Assembly: GCA_905206805.1 (NCBI GenBank)
Contig: CAJLIR010000015.1
Location: 1 to 26,960 of the forward strand
DNA length: 26,960 nt
From: an uncultured Caryophanales bacterium
Lineage (GTDB): Bacteria; Bacillota_I; Bacilli_A; RF39; UBA660
Direction of reading: 5' to 3'
The number at the start of each line of letters is the position of its first letter. Within the stretch, counting starts at the first letter, position 1. The notes beneath the pieces were generated by a model. It saw only the letters and a program-made list of their open reading frames with translations, was not told the origin of the DNA and did no database searches. Shown one piece after another: positions 15,797 to 23,319 of the stretch. The position numbers and the translations under genes are program-made.

Positions 15797-17044
15797 ATGA
15801 AAATAAAACAATTAACAAATGAAGAATTTACATTGTTTGCTAATAAATATAATATTAAATCGATATATCAAACTGAAGAATATGCATTTATAATGAATAA
15901 ACAAAATTTTGAAAGTATTTTTTTGGGACTTGTTGATAATGAGGTTATTGTTGCTGCATCAATGTTTTTAATTGAAAAATTAAAAGGTTTTAAATACGCA
16001 TATGCTCCTCGTGGCTTTTTAATTGATTATAATAACGAAACATTGTTAAAAGAATTTACTAGTGGTGTTAAAAGCTTTTTAGGAAAATTAAATGTAATTG
16101 CGGTTAAAATAAATCCTAGCATTATAAAAAATATTTATAATAGTGATAAAAAAGTTATATATTCTAATCAAGATTTTGATAAAATTTTTTACGCTTTAAA
16201 AAAATTAGGTTATTATCATTTAGGATTTAATAATGGTTTTGAAGCATTAAAACCAAGATTTGAGGCTATTATAAATTTAAATAAGCCTTATTATGATATA
16301 TTTAAAAATATAAAAAAAGAATATCGTACTAAAATAAGAAGTGCCGCAAATAACGGTATAATTATTTATAAAGGTAATCAAGATGCTTTAAAATATCTAT
16401 ATTTAGAAACACAAAAAAAATATCCACGTGATTTAAGATATTATGAGGACTGTTATTATTTTTTTGAAAAAAGAAAATTGGTTGATTTCTATTATGCAAA
16501 ATTAGATATAAATCATTTTTTAAAAAATTTACAAGATAAATATCAGTCAAAATTACAAGAGAGCGAAAAATATAATCGCGATGTAATTATGACTAAAGGT
16601 TTTAATACAAAAAGAAATATTACCAAAAAAATTATGTTAGAAACACAAGTAAATAATTATCATGAAAATTTAATAAATGCATCAGCTATCATGAGTAATA
16701 ATCCTAATGGAGTGATTGTAGCATCAATTATGACTATAAAGTATGGTGATACAGTTTATATGTTGATGGATGGATATGATCCTAAATATAAGAAATTTAA
16801 CGCTAAACATTTATTAATTTGGAAATTGATTGAAAAATATTCTAAAGAAGGTTATAAAAAATTCAATATAGGTGGTTTAACAAATATATTATCAGATGAT
16901 GATTTAAAAGGTTTAACACAGTTTAAGTTGAATTTTGGTTCATACGTAAATGAATATATTGGTGACTTAGAGTTAATTACCAATAATACTTTATACTTTT
17001 TATATAGAAATGCAAGACCTATTGGATTTCTATTTAACAAATAA
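15797..17044 (+). CDS. FemA/FemB/MurM-family lipid II amino-acid transferase
   Basis: 415 residues of the Fem peptidyltransferase family, which adds amino acids from aminoacyl-tRNA to the lysine side chain of lipid II, making interpeptide bridges at the inner face of the membrane. Two GNAT-like halves are seen. The first has IYQTEEYAFIMNK, then YAYAPRGFLIDY, and KEYRTKIRSAANNGI. A helical arm with heptad-like charge (about residues 235-285: NFLQDKYQSKLQESEKYNR region) interrupts the second half as in FemA. The end has VYMLMDGYDPKY and KFNIGGLTN, then GLTQFKLNFG, the family signature. The amino acid added cannot be told. Start ATG after GGAGATGAT. Its own promoter and terminator. Confidence 0.92.
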   Translation: MKIKQLTNEEFTLFANKYNIKSIYQTEEYAFIMNKQNFESIFLGLVDNEVIVAASMFLIEKLKGFKYAYAPRGFLIDYNNETLLKEFTSGVKSFLGKLNVIAVKINPSIIKNIYNSDKKVIYSNQDFDKIFYALKKLGYYHLGFNNGFEALKPRFEAIINLNKPYYDIFKNIKKEYRTKIRSAANNGIIIYKGNQDALKYLYLETQKKYPRDLRYYEDCYYFFEKRKLVDFYYAKLDINHFLKNLQDKYQSKLQESEKYNRDVIMTKGFNTKRNITKKIMLETQVNNYHENLINASAIMSNNPNGVIVASIMTIKYGDTVYMLMDGYDPKYKKFNAKHLLIWKLIEKYSKEGYKKFNIGGLTNILSDDDLKGLTQFKLNFGSYVNEYIGDLELITNNTLYFLYRNARPIGFLFNK

Positions 17045-17076
17045 AAACAAGTTTAAAATTTAAACTTGCTTTTTTT
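17043..17076. terminator. Bidirectional terminator
   Basis: Stem CAAGTTTA / TAAACTTG (17048-17055, 17061-17068), which may pair further through the loop. T-run on the plus strand at 17070-17076 and on the minus strand at 17043-17047, serving the FemAB-type gene and whatever is read from the right. Confidence 0.85.
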
Positions 17077-17245
17077 GTTCAAAATAATATTTAGTAAATA
17101 AAATCATTATTCCAGCAATTCCAATAATTGTAATTAATAATAAAAAACTAAAATCTGATTTAAATAAATGTGAATTAATAAATTTATTTATAAAATCAAA
17201 ATTAAATATTGAAAAAGTATTCAAATTAAATAATATTTTTATCAT
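17060..17245 (-). CDS. Possible small single-span membrane protein
   Basis: 61 residues with a polar, Asn/Phe-rich N-terminal half and one clear membrane helix (FLLLITIIGIAGIMILFT), ending in a basic tail (KYYFEQKKQV). I do not recognise a family. It is supported by a modest ribosome site (GATGGA six bases before ATG 17243-17245) and a terminator overlapping its end. It follows pyrH by 63 bases and may be co-transcribed with it; a 10-bp hairpin sits between them. In such AT-rich DNA a chance frame cannot be excluded. Confidence 0.4.
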   Translation of the reverse strand: MIKILFNLNTFSIFNFDFINKFINSHLFKSDFSFLLLITIIGIAGIMILFTKYYFEQKKQV

Positions 17246-17257
17246 AAAATTCCATCT

Positions 17258-17285
17258 TTCATATTATGTTTATTTATAATATGAA
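17258..17285 (-). repeat. Perfect 10-bp inverted repeat between pyrH and small ORF
   Basis: TTCATATTAT (17258-17267) and ATAATATGAA (17276-17285) flank an 8-nt loop. There is no T-run after it on the minus strand; the ribosome site of the small ORF follows instead. It may be an RNA hairpin that shields pyrH mRNA or affects the small ORF. Confidence 0.6.
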
Positions 17286-17308
17286 CATTTATTTAATAAA
17301 TATAATCA

Positions 17309-18010
17309 CTATTTAACTATTGTTCCAATTTTTTCTCCATTAATTATTTTTAATAAATCACCTTTACTATTTAAGTTATAAACTAGAATTGGAATATGTT
17401 GATCCATACATAATGTTATAGCAGTTGAATCCATTGCTTTTATATTTTTATTTAATACATCTATATAAGATAATTCATCAATCTTTTTTGCATTTTCATT
17501 TAATTTAGGATCACAATCATATATTCCATTAACATTTGTAGCCTTAATAAGTATATCAGCATTTATTTCTGCGGATCTTAAAGCAGCCGCAGTATCAGTT
17601 GAAAAGAATGGGCTTCCAGTACCACAACCGAAAATTACTATTCTACCTTTTTGCATATGTCTTTCTGCTCTATTTTTGATGTAAAATTCTGAAATTTGAC
17701 GCATTTCTATACCAGTTTGAACTCTTGATTCTTGTCCAAGTTGTTTAAAAGCGTCATTTAAAGCTAAGGCATTCATTGTCGTTGCAAGCATACCAATGTA
17801 GTCAGATGTACATTTGTCCATGTGTCCGTTACTTCTACCTCGCCAGAAATTTCCACCACCTACAACAATTCCAAGTTCAATATTAGTTTTTTCTACAACA
17901 TCTTTAATTTCAGCACAAATTTCAAGTACCTTATCAAAATCAATTCCTTTATTTTTATCACTTCCAAGTGATTCACCACTAAGTTTTAATAATACTCTTT
18001 TATATTTCAT
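17309..18010 (-). CDS. pyrH: UMP kinase
   Basis: A 233-residue hexameric amino-acid-kinase-fold enzyme that phosphorylates UMP to UDP with ATP, needed for all pyrimidine nucleotides. N-terminal YKRVLLKLSGESLG, then IVVGGGNFWRG and DYIGMLATTMNALAL, and the late GTGSPFFSTDTAAALRSAEI and ATNVNGIYDCDP motifs are all present and family-typical. The start is ATG 18008-18010, with GGAGG five bases upstream, not the longer TTG frame at 18022. Normally pyrH sits in tsf-pyrH-frr; here it follows tuf, separated by a terminator, with neither tsf nor frr beside it. Confidence 0.95.
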   Translation of the reverse strand: MKYKRVLLKLSGESLGSDKNKGIDFDKVLEICAEIKDVVEKTNIELGIVVGGGNFWRGRSNGHMDKCTSDYIGMLATTMNALALNDAFKQLGQESRVQTGIEMRQISEFYIKNRAERHMQKGRIVIFGCGTGSPFFSTDTAAALRSAEINADILIKATNVNGIYDCDPKLNENAKKIDELSYIDVLNKNIKAMDSTAITLCMDQHIPILVYNLNSKGDLLKIINGEKIGTIVK

Positions 18011-18031
18011 TTTTACCTCCAAATGCTATTG

Positions 18032-18065
18032 CAAAAAAACAAGCAATAAAAACTATTCCTTGTTT
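18032..18065 (-). terminator. Terminator after tuf
   Basis: Stem AAACAAG-x-AAT / ATT-x-CTTGTTT (about 18037-18047 and 18055-18065) with one mismatch and a 7-nt loop, followed on the minus strand by T residues. It lies between tuf and pyrH, so pyrH is expressed by read-through or from an unseen promoter. Confidence 0.72.
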
Positions 18066-18077
18066 TCTTATAATTAA

Positions 18078-19262
18078 TTATTTAATAACTTCTGAAACGT
18101 TTCCAGCACCAACTGTTCTACCACCTTCACGAATTGAGAACTTAGTTCCGTTTTCGATAGCGATAGGAGCAATTAATTCAACTGTCATTTCAACGTTGTC
18201 ACCAGGCATAACCATTTCTACACCTTCTGGTAATTCAATAACACCAGTAACATCTGTAGTACGGAAATAGAATTGTGGACGATAGTTACTAAAGAATGGA
18301 GTATGTCTTCCACCTTCTTCTTTGCTAAGTACATAAACTTGAGCTTTGAATTTAGTATGTGGAGTAACTGTTCCAGGTTTAGCTAAAACTTGACCACGTT
18401 CAACGTCTTCACGAGCAATACCACGTAATAATACACCAGCATTATCTCCTGCTTCAGTATAGTCTAATTGTTTTCTGAACATTTCAATTCCTGTAACAAC
18501 AGTTTTCTTAGTAGGTTTTAAACCAACAATTTCAACTTCATCATTAAGTTTTAATTGACCTCTTTCAACACGTCCTGTAACAACAGTACCACGACCAGTA
18601 ATTGTGAATACATCTTCAACTGGCATTAAGAATGGTTTATCAGTGTCACGAACTGGAGTTTGAATCCAATTATCAACAGCATCCATTAAATCAAGAATAG
18701 ATTGTTCATATTTTGGATCTCCTTCAAGAGCTTTTAATGCTGAACCACGAATGATAGGAGTTTCATCACCTTCAAATCCGTATTCATTTAATAATTCACG
18801 AATTTCCATTTCAACTAAGTCTAATAATTCCTCATCATCAACCATATCACATTTGTTCATGAATACAACCATACGAGGAACACCAACTTGACGTGAAAGT
18901 AAGATATGTTCACGAGTTTGAGCCATAGGTCCATCAGTTGCTGCAATAACTAAGATTGCACCATCCATTTGAGCTGCACCAGTAATCATGTTTTTTACAT
19001 AGTCAGCATGTCCAGGACAGTCAACGTGAGCATAATGTCTTTTTTCAGTTTGATACTCAACGTGTGAAGTATTAATTGTAATACCTCTTTCTCTTTCTTC
19101 TGGAGCTTTATCAATATTTGCATAATCAACGAAATCTGCAAATCCTTTTTTAGATAGAACATTAGTAATAGCTGCTGTTAAAGTAGTTTTACCATGGTCT
19201 ACGTGTCCAATTGTACCAATGTTAACATGTGGTTTTGAACGATCAAATTTTTGTTTTGCCAT
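18078..19262 (-). CDS. tuf: Elongation factor Tu
   Basis: 394 residues. GTPase that brings aminoacyl-tRNA to the ribosome. G1 loop GHVDHGKT (about 19-26), switch II DCPGHADYV, NKCD for guanine specificity, and domains 2 and 3 ending RTVGAGNVSEVIK. It is one of the least AT-rich genes in the window, as expected for a highly expressed gene. GGAGG lies upstream of the start. It has its own promoter in the gap after fusA, in addition to str-operon read-through. Confidence 0.98.
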   Translation of the reverse strand: MAKQKFDRSKPHVNIGTIGHVDHGKTTLTAAITNVLSKKGFADFVDYANIDKAPEERERGITINTSHVEYQTEKRHYAHVDCPGHADYVKNMITGAAQMDGAILVIAATDGPMAQTREHILLSRQVGVPRMVVFMNKCDMVDDEELLDLVEMEIRELLNEYGFEGDETPIIRGSALKALEGDPKYEQSILDLMDAVDNWIQTPVRDTDKPFLMPVEDVFTITGRGTVVTGRVERGQLKLNDEVEIVGLKPTKKTVVTGIEMFRKQLDYTEAGDNAGVLLRGIAREDVERGQVLAKPGTVTPHTKFKAQVYVLSKEEGGRHTPFFSNYRPQFYFRTTDVTGVIELPEGVEMVMPGDNVEMTVELIAPIAIENGTKFSIREGGRTVGAGNVSEVIK

Positions 19263-19296
19263 TTTAAATTTCCTCCTTTATTTATTTACAATTATT

Positions 19297-19325
19297 ATTT
19301 TATATCAACAAGAGAAAAATATCAA
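19297..19325 (-). promoter_or_regulatory. tuf promoter
   Basis: Minus strand TTGATA (19320-19325), 17-bp spacer, TAAAAT (19297-19302), within TGATATAAAAT that also gives an extended -10. It lies in the 95-base fusA-tuf gap. Confidence 0.6.
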
Positions 19326-19357
19326 GTATTTTCCCTTAGTTTGACATTTTTTATTTA

Positions 19358-21430
19358 TTAATTACCGCCATTTTTCTTAATAATTTCTTCAGCGATATTT
19401 CTTGGAACTTCTTCATAATGATCAAATACCATTGTAAAGTTTCCACGACCTTGTGTATTACTTCTCAAGCTTGTAGCATAACCAAACATTTCAGAAAGTG
19501 GTACCATTGCATCAATTGCTAATGCATTTCCTCTTGATTCTTGACCAAGTGGACGTCCACGACGTGATGTAATATCTCCCATAACATTTCCTAAATATTC
19601 ATCTGGTACAATTACTTGTACTTTCATAATAGGTTCAAGTAATACTGGTTTACATTTATTTTTTGCTTCTTTTAAAGCAAGTGATGCAGCAATTTTGAAA
19701 GCCATTTCTGATGAGTCAACATCGTGATATGAACCATCAAATAAAGTTGCTTTAACATCAACCATTGGATAACCTGCTAAAACGCCTGTTTTTAAGGCAT
19801 CTTGTAAGCCTTTATCAGTAACTGGTATATATTCTCTTGGAACTACACCACCAACAATTGCGTCAACAAATTCATATCCTTTATCAGGATTTGGTTCAAA
19901 CTTAATCCAAACGTGACCATATTGTCCACGTCCACCTGATTGTTTAATATATTTTCCTTCACATTCAGCAGCTTGAGTAATAGTTTCACGATATGATACT
20001 TGTGGTTGACCAATATTTGCTTCAACATTAAATTCTCTTTTCATACGATCAACAATAATATCAAGGTGTAACTCACCCATACCAGCTATAATAGTTTGAC
20101 CTGTTTCATGATCTGTACTAGCTCTAAATGTTGGATCTTCCTCTGCCAATTTTTGTAATGCAGTAGCCATTTTATCTTGATCTGCTTTTGATTTCGGTTC
20201 AACAGCAAGTTGGATAACTGGTTCTGGGAATTCCATAGATTCCAAAATACAAGCATTTTTCTCATCACATAAAGTATCTCCAGTAGTAGTATTTTTAAGT
20301 CCTACTGCAGCACCAATATCTCCTGCATATGCATCAGAAATTTCTGTACGATGATTTGCATGCATTTGAAGTAAACGACCAATTCTTTCTTTTTCTCCCT
20401 TTGTTGAGTTTAATACATAAGAACCACTACTTAAGTGTCCAGAATAAACTCTAAAGAAAGTTAATCTTCCAACAAATGGATCAGTCATAACCTTAAATGC
20501 TAAAGCAGCAAATGGTTCTGAATCAGATGGATGTCTTACTATTTCGTTTCCGTCCATATCGACACCTTTAATAGATGCAATATCAGTTGGAGCTGGTAAG
20601 TAATCAATTACAGCATCAAGCAATAATTTAACACCCATATTTCCAAGTGCAGTACCGCATAGTACTGGGAAGAACTCAGCAGCTAAAGTACCTTTTCTAA
20701 TTGCCTTTTTGATTAAGTCAATAGAAACTTCTTCACCCTCTAAGTATTTATTCATTAATTCATCATCGAATTCTGCAACAGCTTCAATTAATTCAGTACG
20801 TTTTTCTTCAACTATATCAACTAAATCACTAGGAATATCAATAATAGTTGGATTCTCTTCTGGTTTACCATCATAGTGATAAGCAGTTCTTGTAACTAAA
20901 TCAATAACACCGTTAAATTCATTTTCAGCACCGATTGGCCACTCGATAGGTTTAGCATTTACACCTAAACGACTATCAATAGTTCCTAAGCTATATTCAA
21001 AGCTAGCACCCATTTTATCCATTTTATTACAGAATATTAAACGAGGAACTTTGAACTCACTAGCTTGACGCCAAACAGTTTCTGTTTGTGGTTCAACACC
21101 AGCTTGTGCATCAAGTAAAGCAACTGCTCCATCTAATACACGAAGTGAACGAGATACTTCAACTGTAAAATCAACGTGTCCTGGAGTATCAATGATATTA
21201 AGTCTATGATTTTTCCAAAAAGCAGTAGTTGCAGCTGATGTAATAGTTATACCACGTTCTTGTTCTTGTGCCATCCAGTCCATTTGAGAAGCACCATCAT
21301 GTGTTTCACCAATTTTATGGATTTTACCAGTGTGGAATAAAACACGTTCAGTACAAGTAGTTTTACCTGCATCGATATGTGCCATAATTCCAAAGTTACG
21401 AGTTTTCTCTAAACTATATTCACGAGCCAT
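19358..21430 (-). CDS. fusA: Elongation factor G
   Basis: 690 residues, full length. GTPase that drives ribosomal translocation and helps recycling. G1 AHIDAGKTT (17-25), DTPGHVDFTVEVSRSLRVLDG, CNKMDKMG, then domains II-V with the decoding-centre tip segment VSYRETI and SGGRGQYGHV, ending VPRNIAEEIIKKNGGN. It sits between rpsG and tuf in standard str-operon order, 27 bases from rpsG. No irregularity seen. Confidence 0.98.
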   Translation of the reverse strand: MAREYSLEKTRNFGIMAHIDAGKTTCTERVLFHTGKIHKIGETHDGASQMDWMAQEQERGITITSAATTAFWKNHRLNIIDTPGHVDFTVEVSRSLRVLDGAVALLDAQAGVEPQTETVWRQASEFKVPRLIFCNKMDKMGASFEYSLGTIDSRLGVNAKPIEWPIGAENEFNGVIDLVTRTAYHYDGKPEENPTIIDIPSDLVDIVEEKRTELIEAVAEFDDELMNKYLEGEEVSIDLIKKAIRKGTLAAEFFPVLCGTALGNMGVKLLLDAVIDYLPAPTDIASIKGVDMDGNEIVRHPSDSEPFAALAFKVMTDPFVGRLTFFRVYSGHLSSGSYVLNSTKGEKERIGRLLQMHANHRTEISDAYAGDIGAAVGLKNTTTGDTLCDEKNACILESMEFPEPVIQLAVEPKSKADQDKMATALQKLAEEDPTFRASTDHETGQTIIAGMGELHLDIIVDRMKREFNVEANIGQPQVSYRETITQAAECEGKYIKQSGGRGQYGHVWIKFEPNPDKGYEFVDAIVGGVVPREYIPVTDKGLQDALKTGVLAGYPMVDVKATLFDGSYHDVDSSEMAFKIAASLALKEAKNKCKPVLLEPIMKVQVIVPDEYLGNVMGDITSRRGRPLGQESRGNALAIDAMVPLSEMFGYATSLRSNTQGRGNFTMVFDHYEEVPRNIAEEIIKKNGGN

Positions 21431-21457
21431 ATTTTTTTCCTTTCAAATTTTATTTTA

Positions 21458-21925
21458 TTACCAACGATAATGTGCGAAAGCTTTATTTGCTTCTGCCATT
21501 CTGTGTGTATCTTCACGTTTTTTAACAGCTGAACCAACACCATTAGAAGCATCGATAATTTCATTTGCTAAATTTTCAGCCATTGAATGTCCACCTCTAG
21601 TTTTTGCATATTGAACTAACCAACGTAAAGCAAGTGCACGTGCACGGTCAGGACGAACTTCAACTGGAACTTGATAGTTTGCTCCTCCAACACGACGTGA
21701 TTTAACTTCTAAAGCAGGTTTAATATTTTCCATTGCTTTTTCAAAAACTTCATTTGGTTCTTGATTTGTTTTTTCTTTAATAATATCAAATGCTTCATAT
21801 AAAATTCTTTGAGCTACACCTTTTTTACCATCATTCATGATAGTATTAATTAATTTTGTAACTAATTTTGAATTGTATATTGGATCTGGCAAAACATCTC
21901 TTTTAACAGCACGTCTTTTACGCAT
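21458..21925 (-). CDS. rpsG: 30S ribosomal protein S7
   Basis: 155 residues: MRKRRAVKRDVLPDPIYNSK at the start, RRVGGANYQVPVEVRP and ARALALRWL in the middle, and HRMAEANKAFAHYRW at the end. Primary binder of the 16S 3' domain. In E. coli S7 represses its own operon. Start ATG after GGAGG. Second gene of the str operon. Confidence 0.98.
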   Translation of the reverse strand: MRKRRAVKRDVLPDPIYNSKLVTKLINTIMNDGKKGVAQRILYEAFDIIKEKTNQEPNEVFEKAMENIKPALEVKSRRVGGANYQVPVEVRPDRARALALRWLVQYAKTRGGHSMAENLANEIIDASNGVGSAVKKREDTHRMAEANKAFAHYRW

Positions 21926-21972
21926 AATATCCTCCTTCCATTATTATGATTTTTTATTTTAATTTTTAATTA

Positions 21973-22392
21973 TTATTTTTTATCTTTTGGTTTTTTTGTT
22001 CCGTATTTAGAACGACCTTGACGTCTTTTATCTACTCCAGCAGTATCCATAGTACCACGAATAATGTGATAACGAACACCGATTAAGTCTTTAACACGTC
22101 CACCACGAATTAATACAACACTATGCTCTTGTAAGTTATGTCCCTCTCCAGGAATATAAGCAGTTACTTCCATAGTATTAGATAATCTAACACGAGCATA
22201 TTTACGAAGTGCTGAGTTTGGTTTCTTTGGTGTCATTGTTCCAACACGAGTACATACTCCACGTTTTTGTGGTGCAGTTGTATCAGTTTGTTTCTTTTTA
22301 CGACTATCGTATCCAACATTTAAAGCAGGTGCTTTAGTTTTTCTGTTCTTGTCAGATCTTCCTTTTCTAATTATTTGATTAATAGTAGGCAT
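21973..22392 (-). CDS. rpsL: 30S ribosomal protein S12
   Basis: 139 residues: MPTINQIIRKGR, then TPKKPNSALRKYARVRL with the usual lysine of the streptomycin-relevant loop, GEGHNLQEHSVVLIRGGRVKDL, and a lysine-rich end. Decoding-centre protein. Both loops have the wild-type-like KKPNS and GRVKDL residues, so no streptomycin-resistance change is seen. First gene of the str operon; GGAGG six bases before the start. Leader features are listed separately. Confidence 0.98.
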   Translation of the reverse strand: MPTINQIIRKGRSDKNRKTKAPALNVGYDSRKKKQTDTTAPQKRGVCTRVGTMTPKKPNSALRKYARVRLSNTMEVTAYIPGEGHNLQEHSVVLIRGGRVKDLIGVRYHIIRGTMDTAGVDKRRQGRSKYGTKKPKDKK

Positions 22393-22430
22393 ATTATCCT
22401 CCTTTCATTACACACATCCAGGCGTTTCAT
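22371..22430 (-). CDS. Possible 19-residue upstream ORF overlapping rpsL
   Basis: ATG at 22428-22430 after AAGGG opens a frame MKRLDVCNERR... that ends in TAA at 22371-22373, inside rpsL but out of frame. It spans the rpsL ribosome site. It may be a leader peptide affecting S12 translation, or chance. Confidence 0.3.
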   Translation of the reverse strand: MKRLDVCNERRIICLLLIK

Positions 22431-22442
22431 TTTTCCCTTAAA

Positions 22443-22470
22443 TTAAAGATTTACCTAAGTAAACCTTTAA
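22443..22470 (-). promoter_or_regulatory. Hairpin in the str-operon leader
   Basis: Arms TTAAAGATTTAC (22443-22454) and GTAAACCTTTAA (22459-22470) pair over 12 bp with a 4-nt loop, the single difference forming G-U in the transcript. No T-run follows, so it is not a terminator. It starts within about 15 bases of the likely transcription start and may be a regulatory or stabilising element. Confidence 0.65.
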
Positions 22471-22483
22471 CGAATGCATCAAT

Positions 22484-22513
22484 AATATATCACTTATATT
22501 GTATGTTTGTCAA
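22484..22513 (-). promoter_or_regulatory. str operon (rpsL) promoter
   Basis: Minus strand consensus TTGACA (22508-22513), an 18-bp spacer and TATATT (22484-22489). It gives a leader of about 85 bases before rpsL. Confidence 0.7.
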
Positions 22514-22519
22514 TACATT

Positions 22520-23200
22520 TTATGCACTTTCACTAAATGTATTTATGTTGTTATTATCTATTTTGAAACGATATAAATTTGCAGGTCTTCCCATAAGACC
22601 TTCATTCTTATCTCCAGTCGATTCAATTAATTCAGAATTTAATATTTTTTTTCTAAAATTTCTACGATCCATTTTTATTCTCATAAGTTGTTCACATACA
22701 CTTTGTAATTCTGGTAGAGTAAAATCACTAGGAAATAAATACTTTAAAAAAGTATAGTCACTTAACTTATTTTTTAATAAATTAATTGCTTTTTCTAAAA
22801 TAATATCATGGTCATACCCCATTTTAGGAATTGAATCAATACTAAACCAACTTGTTTCATAATCTTCATTAATATTTCTTTTTAAATTCACTGTTACACT
22901 ATCAGTTAAAGCAATAAAACTAAAAGCAATAACCCTACCCTCTGGATTTCTATTTAAAGAACTAAACGAATTTGCCTGTTCTAAATATACAGAAGATAAT
23001 CCAGTTTTTTCTAAAATAGCGTCTGTTACACTATCTTCTAATGTTTCATCACATTTAACAAGCTCTCCTGGTAAAACCCAATATCCTTTATAAGGTTCAG
23101 TTTGTTTTTTAAGTAAAAGTACCTTTAATTCCCCATCAAAAACAGTAAATATACTAACTAAGGTTTCAATTATATTATTATAATTTTTACCTAGGTTCAT
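22520..23200 (-). CDS. NrtR-like Nudix/winged-helix transcriptional regulator
   Basis: 226 residues. N-terminal Nudix fold (about 10-140): LLLKKQTEPYKGYWVLPGEL, then the Nudix box region 45-67, followed by NRNPEGRVIAFSFIAL. The box lacks the usual REUxEE core; it reads TDAILEKTG, so hydrolysis is unlikely. The C-terminal part (about 150-212; YLFPSDFTLPELQSVCEQL, RRNFRKKIL, GLMGRPANLYRF) is the winged helix of NrtR-type regulators, in which the Nudix domain senses ADP-ribose or a related ligand. NrtR proteins often control NAD or sugar metabolism genes, but no such gene is beside it. A palindrome over its own promoter suggests autoregulation. Start ATG 23198-23200 with AGGAAG upstream. Confidence 0.87.
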   Translation of the reverse strand: MNLGKNYNNIIETLVSIFTVFDGELKVLLLKKQTEPYKGYWVLPGELVKCDETLEDSVTDAILEKTGLSSVYLEQANSFSSLNRNPEGRVIAFSFIALTDSVTVNLKRNINEDYETSWFSIDSIPKMGYDHDIILEKAINLLKNKLSDYTFLKYLFPSDFTLPELQSVCEQLMRIKMDRRNFRKKILNSELIESTGDKNEGLMGRPANLYRFKIDNNNINTFSESA

Positions 23201-23235
23201 TTTATAACACTTCCTTTGCGTTTTTTAAACACGTA

Positions 23236-23252
23236 TTTGATTGTAAATCAAA
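23236..23252. promoter_or_regulatory. Probable operator of the NrtR-like regulator
   Basis: A perfect palindrome TTTGATT-GTA-AATCAAA (arms 23236-23242 and 23246-23252). It covers the -10 box TACAAT (23240-23245 on the minus strand), so a bound repressor would block the promoter whose -35 is TTGACA (23263-23268), 17 bp away. Confidence 0.65.
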
Positions 23253-23268
23253 ACAATTTATTTGTCAA
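23240..23268 (-). promoter_or_regulatory. Promoter of the NrtR-like gene
   Basis: Minus strand TTGACA (23263-23268), 17-bp spacer and TACAAT (23240-23245). The palindromic operator overlaps its -10. Confidence 0.75.
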
Positions 23269-23271
23269 TAT

Positions 23272-23319
23272 TTTTATTTATTTTTTATTTTAAATTTTAT
23301 TTATTTTTTATTTTAAATT
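23272..23319. repeat. 23-bp tandem duplication at the 3' end of the second kinase-like gene
   Basis: An A/T-rich unit is repeated with an exact 23-bp period (about 2.1 copies). The copy at 23297-23319 encodes the last residues and the stop; the other copy lies just past the stop. It looks like slippage duplication of the gene end. Confidence 0.7.

Noticed and set aside
16362..17040. Minus-strand frames opposite the FemAB-type gene
   Set aside because: The plus-strand gene has full family motifs, promoter and terminator; the antisense frames are composition artefacts.
17258..17285. pyrH terminator
   Set aside because: The hairpin lacks a T-run on the minus strand, so intrinsic termination is not supported.
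19843..20268. Two minus-strand frames of about 60 residues inside fusA
   Set aside because: They lie in another frame of the fully conserved EF-G gene, have no ribosome site and no recognisable sequence.
22393..22483. Riboswitch in the rpsL leader
   Set aside because: The hairpin is simple, with no recognisable aptamer or terminator; only a leader hairpin is supported.
23274..23319. CRISPR-like direct repeats
   Set aside because: Only two adjoining copies without spacers, A/T-only, at a gene end; a tandem duplication.
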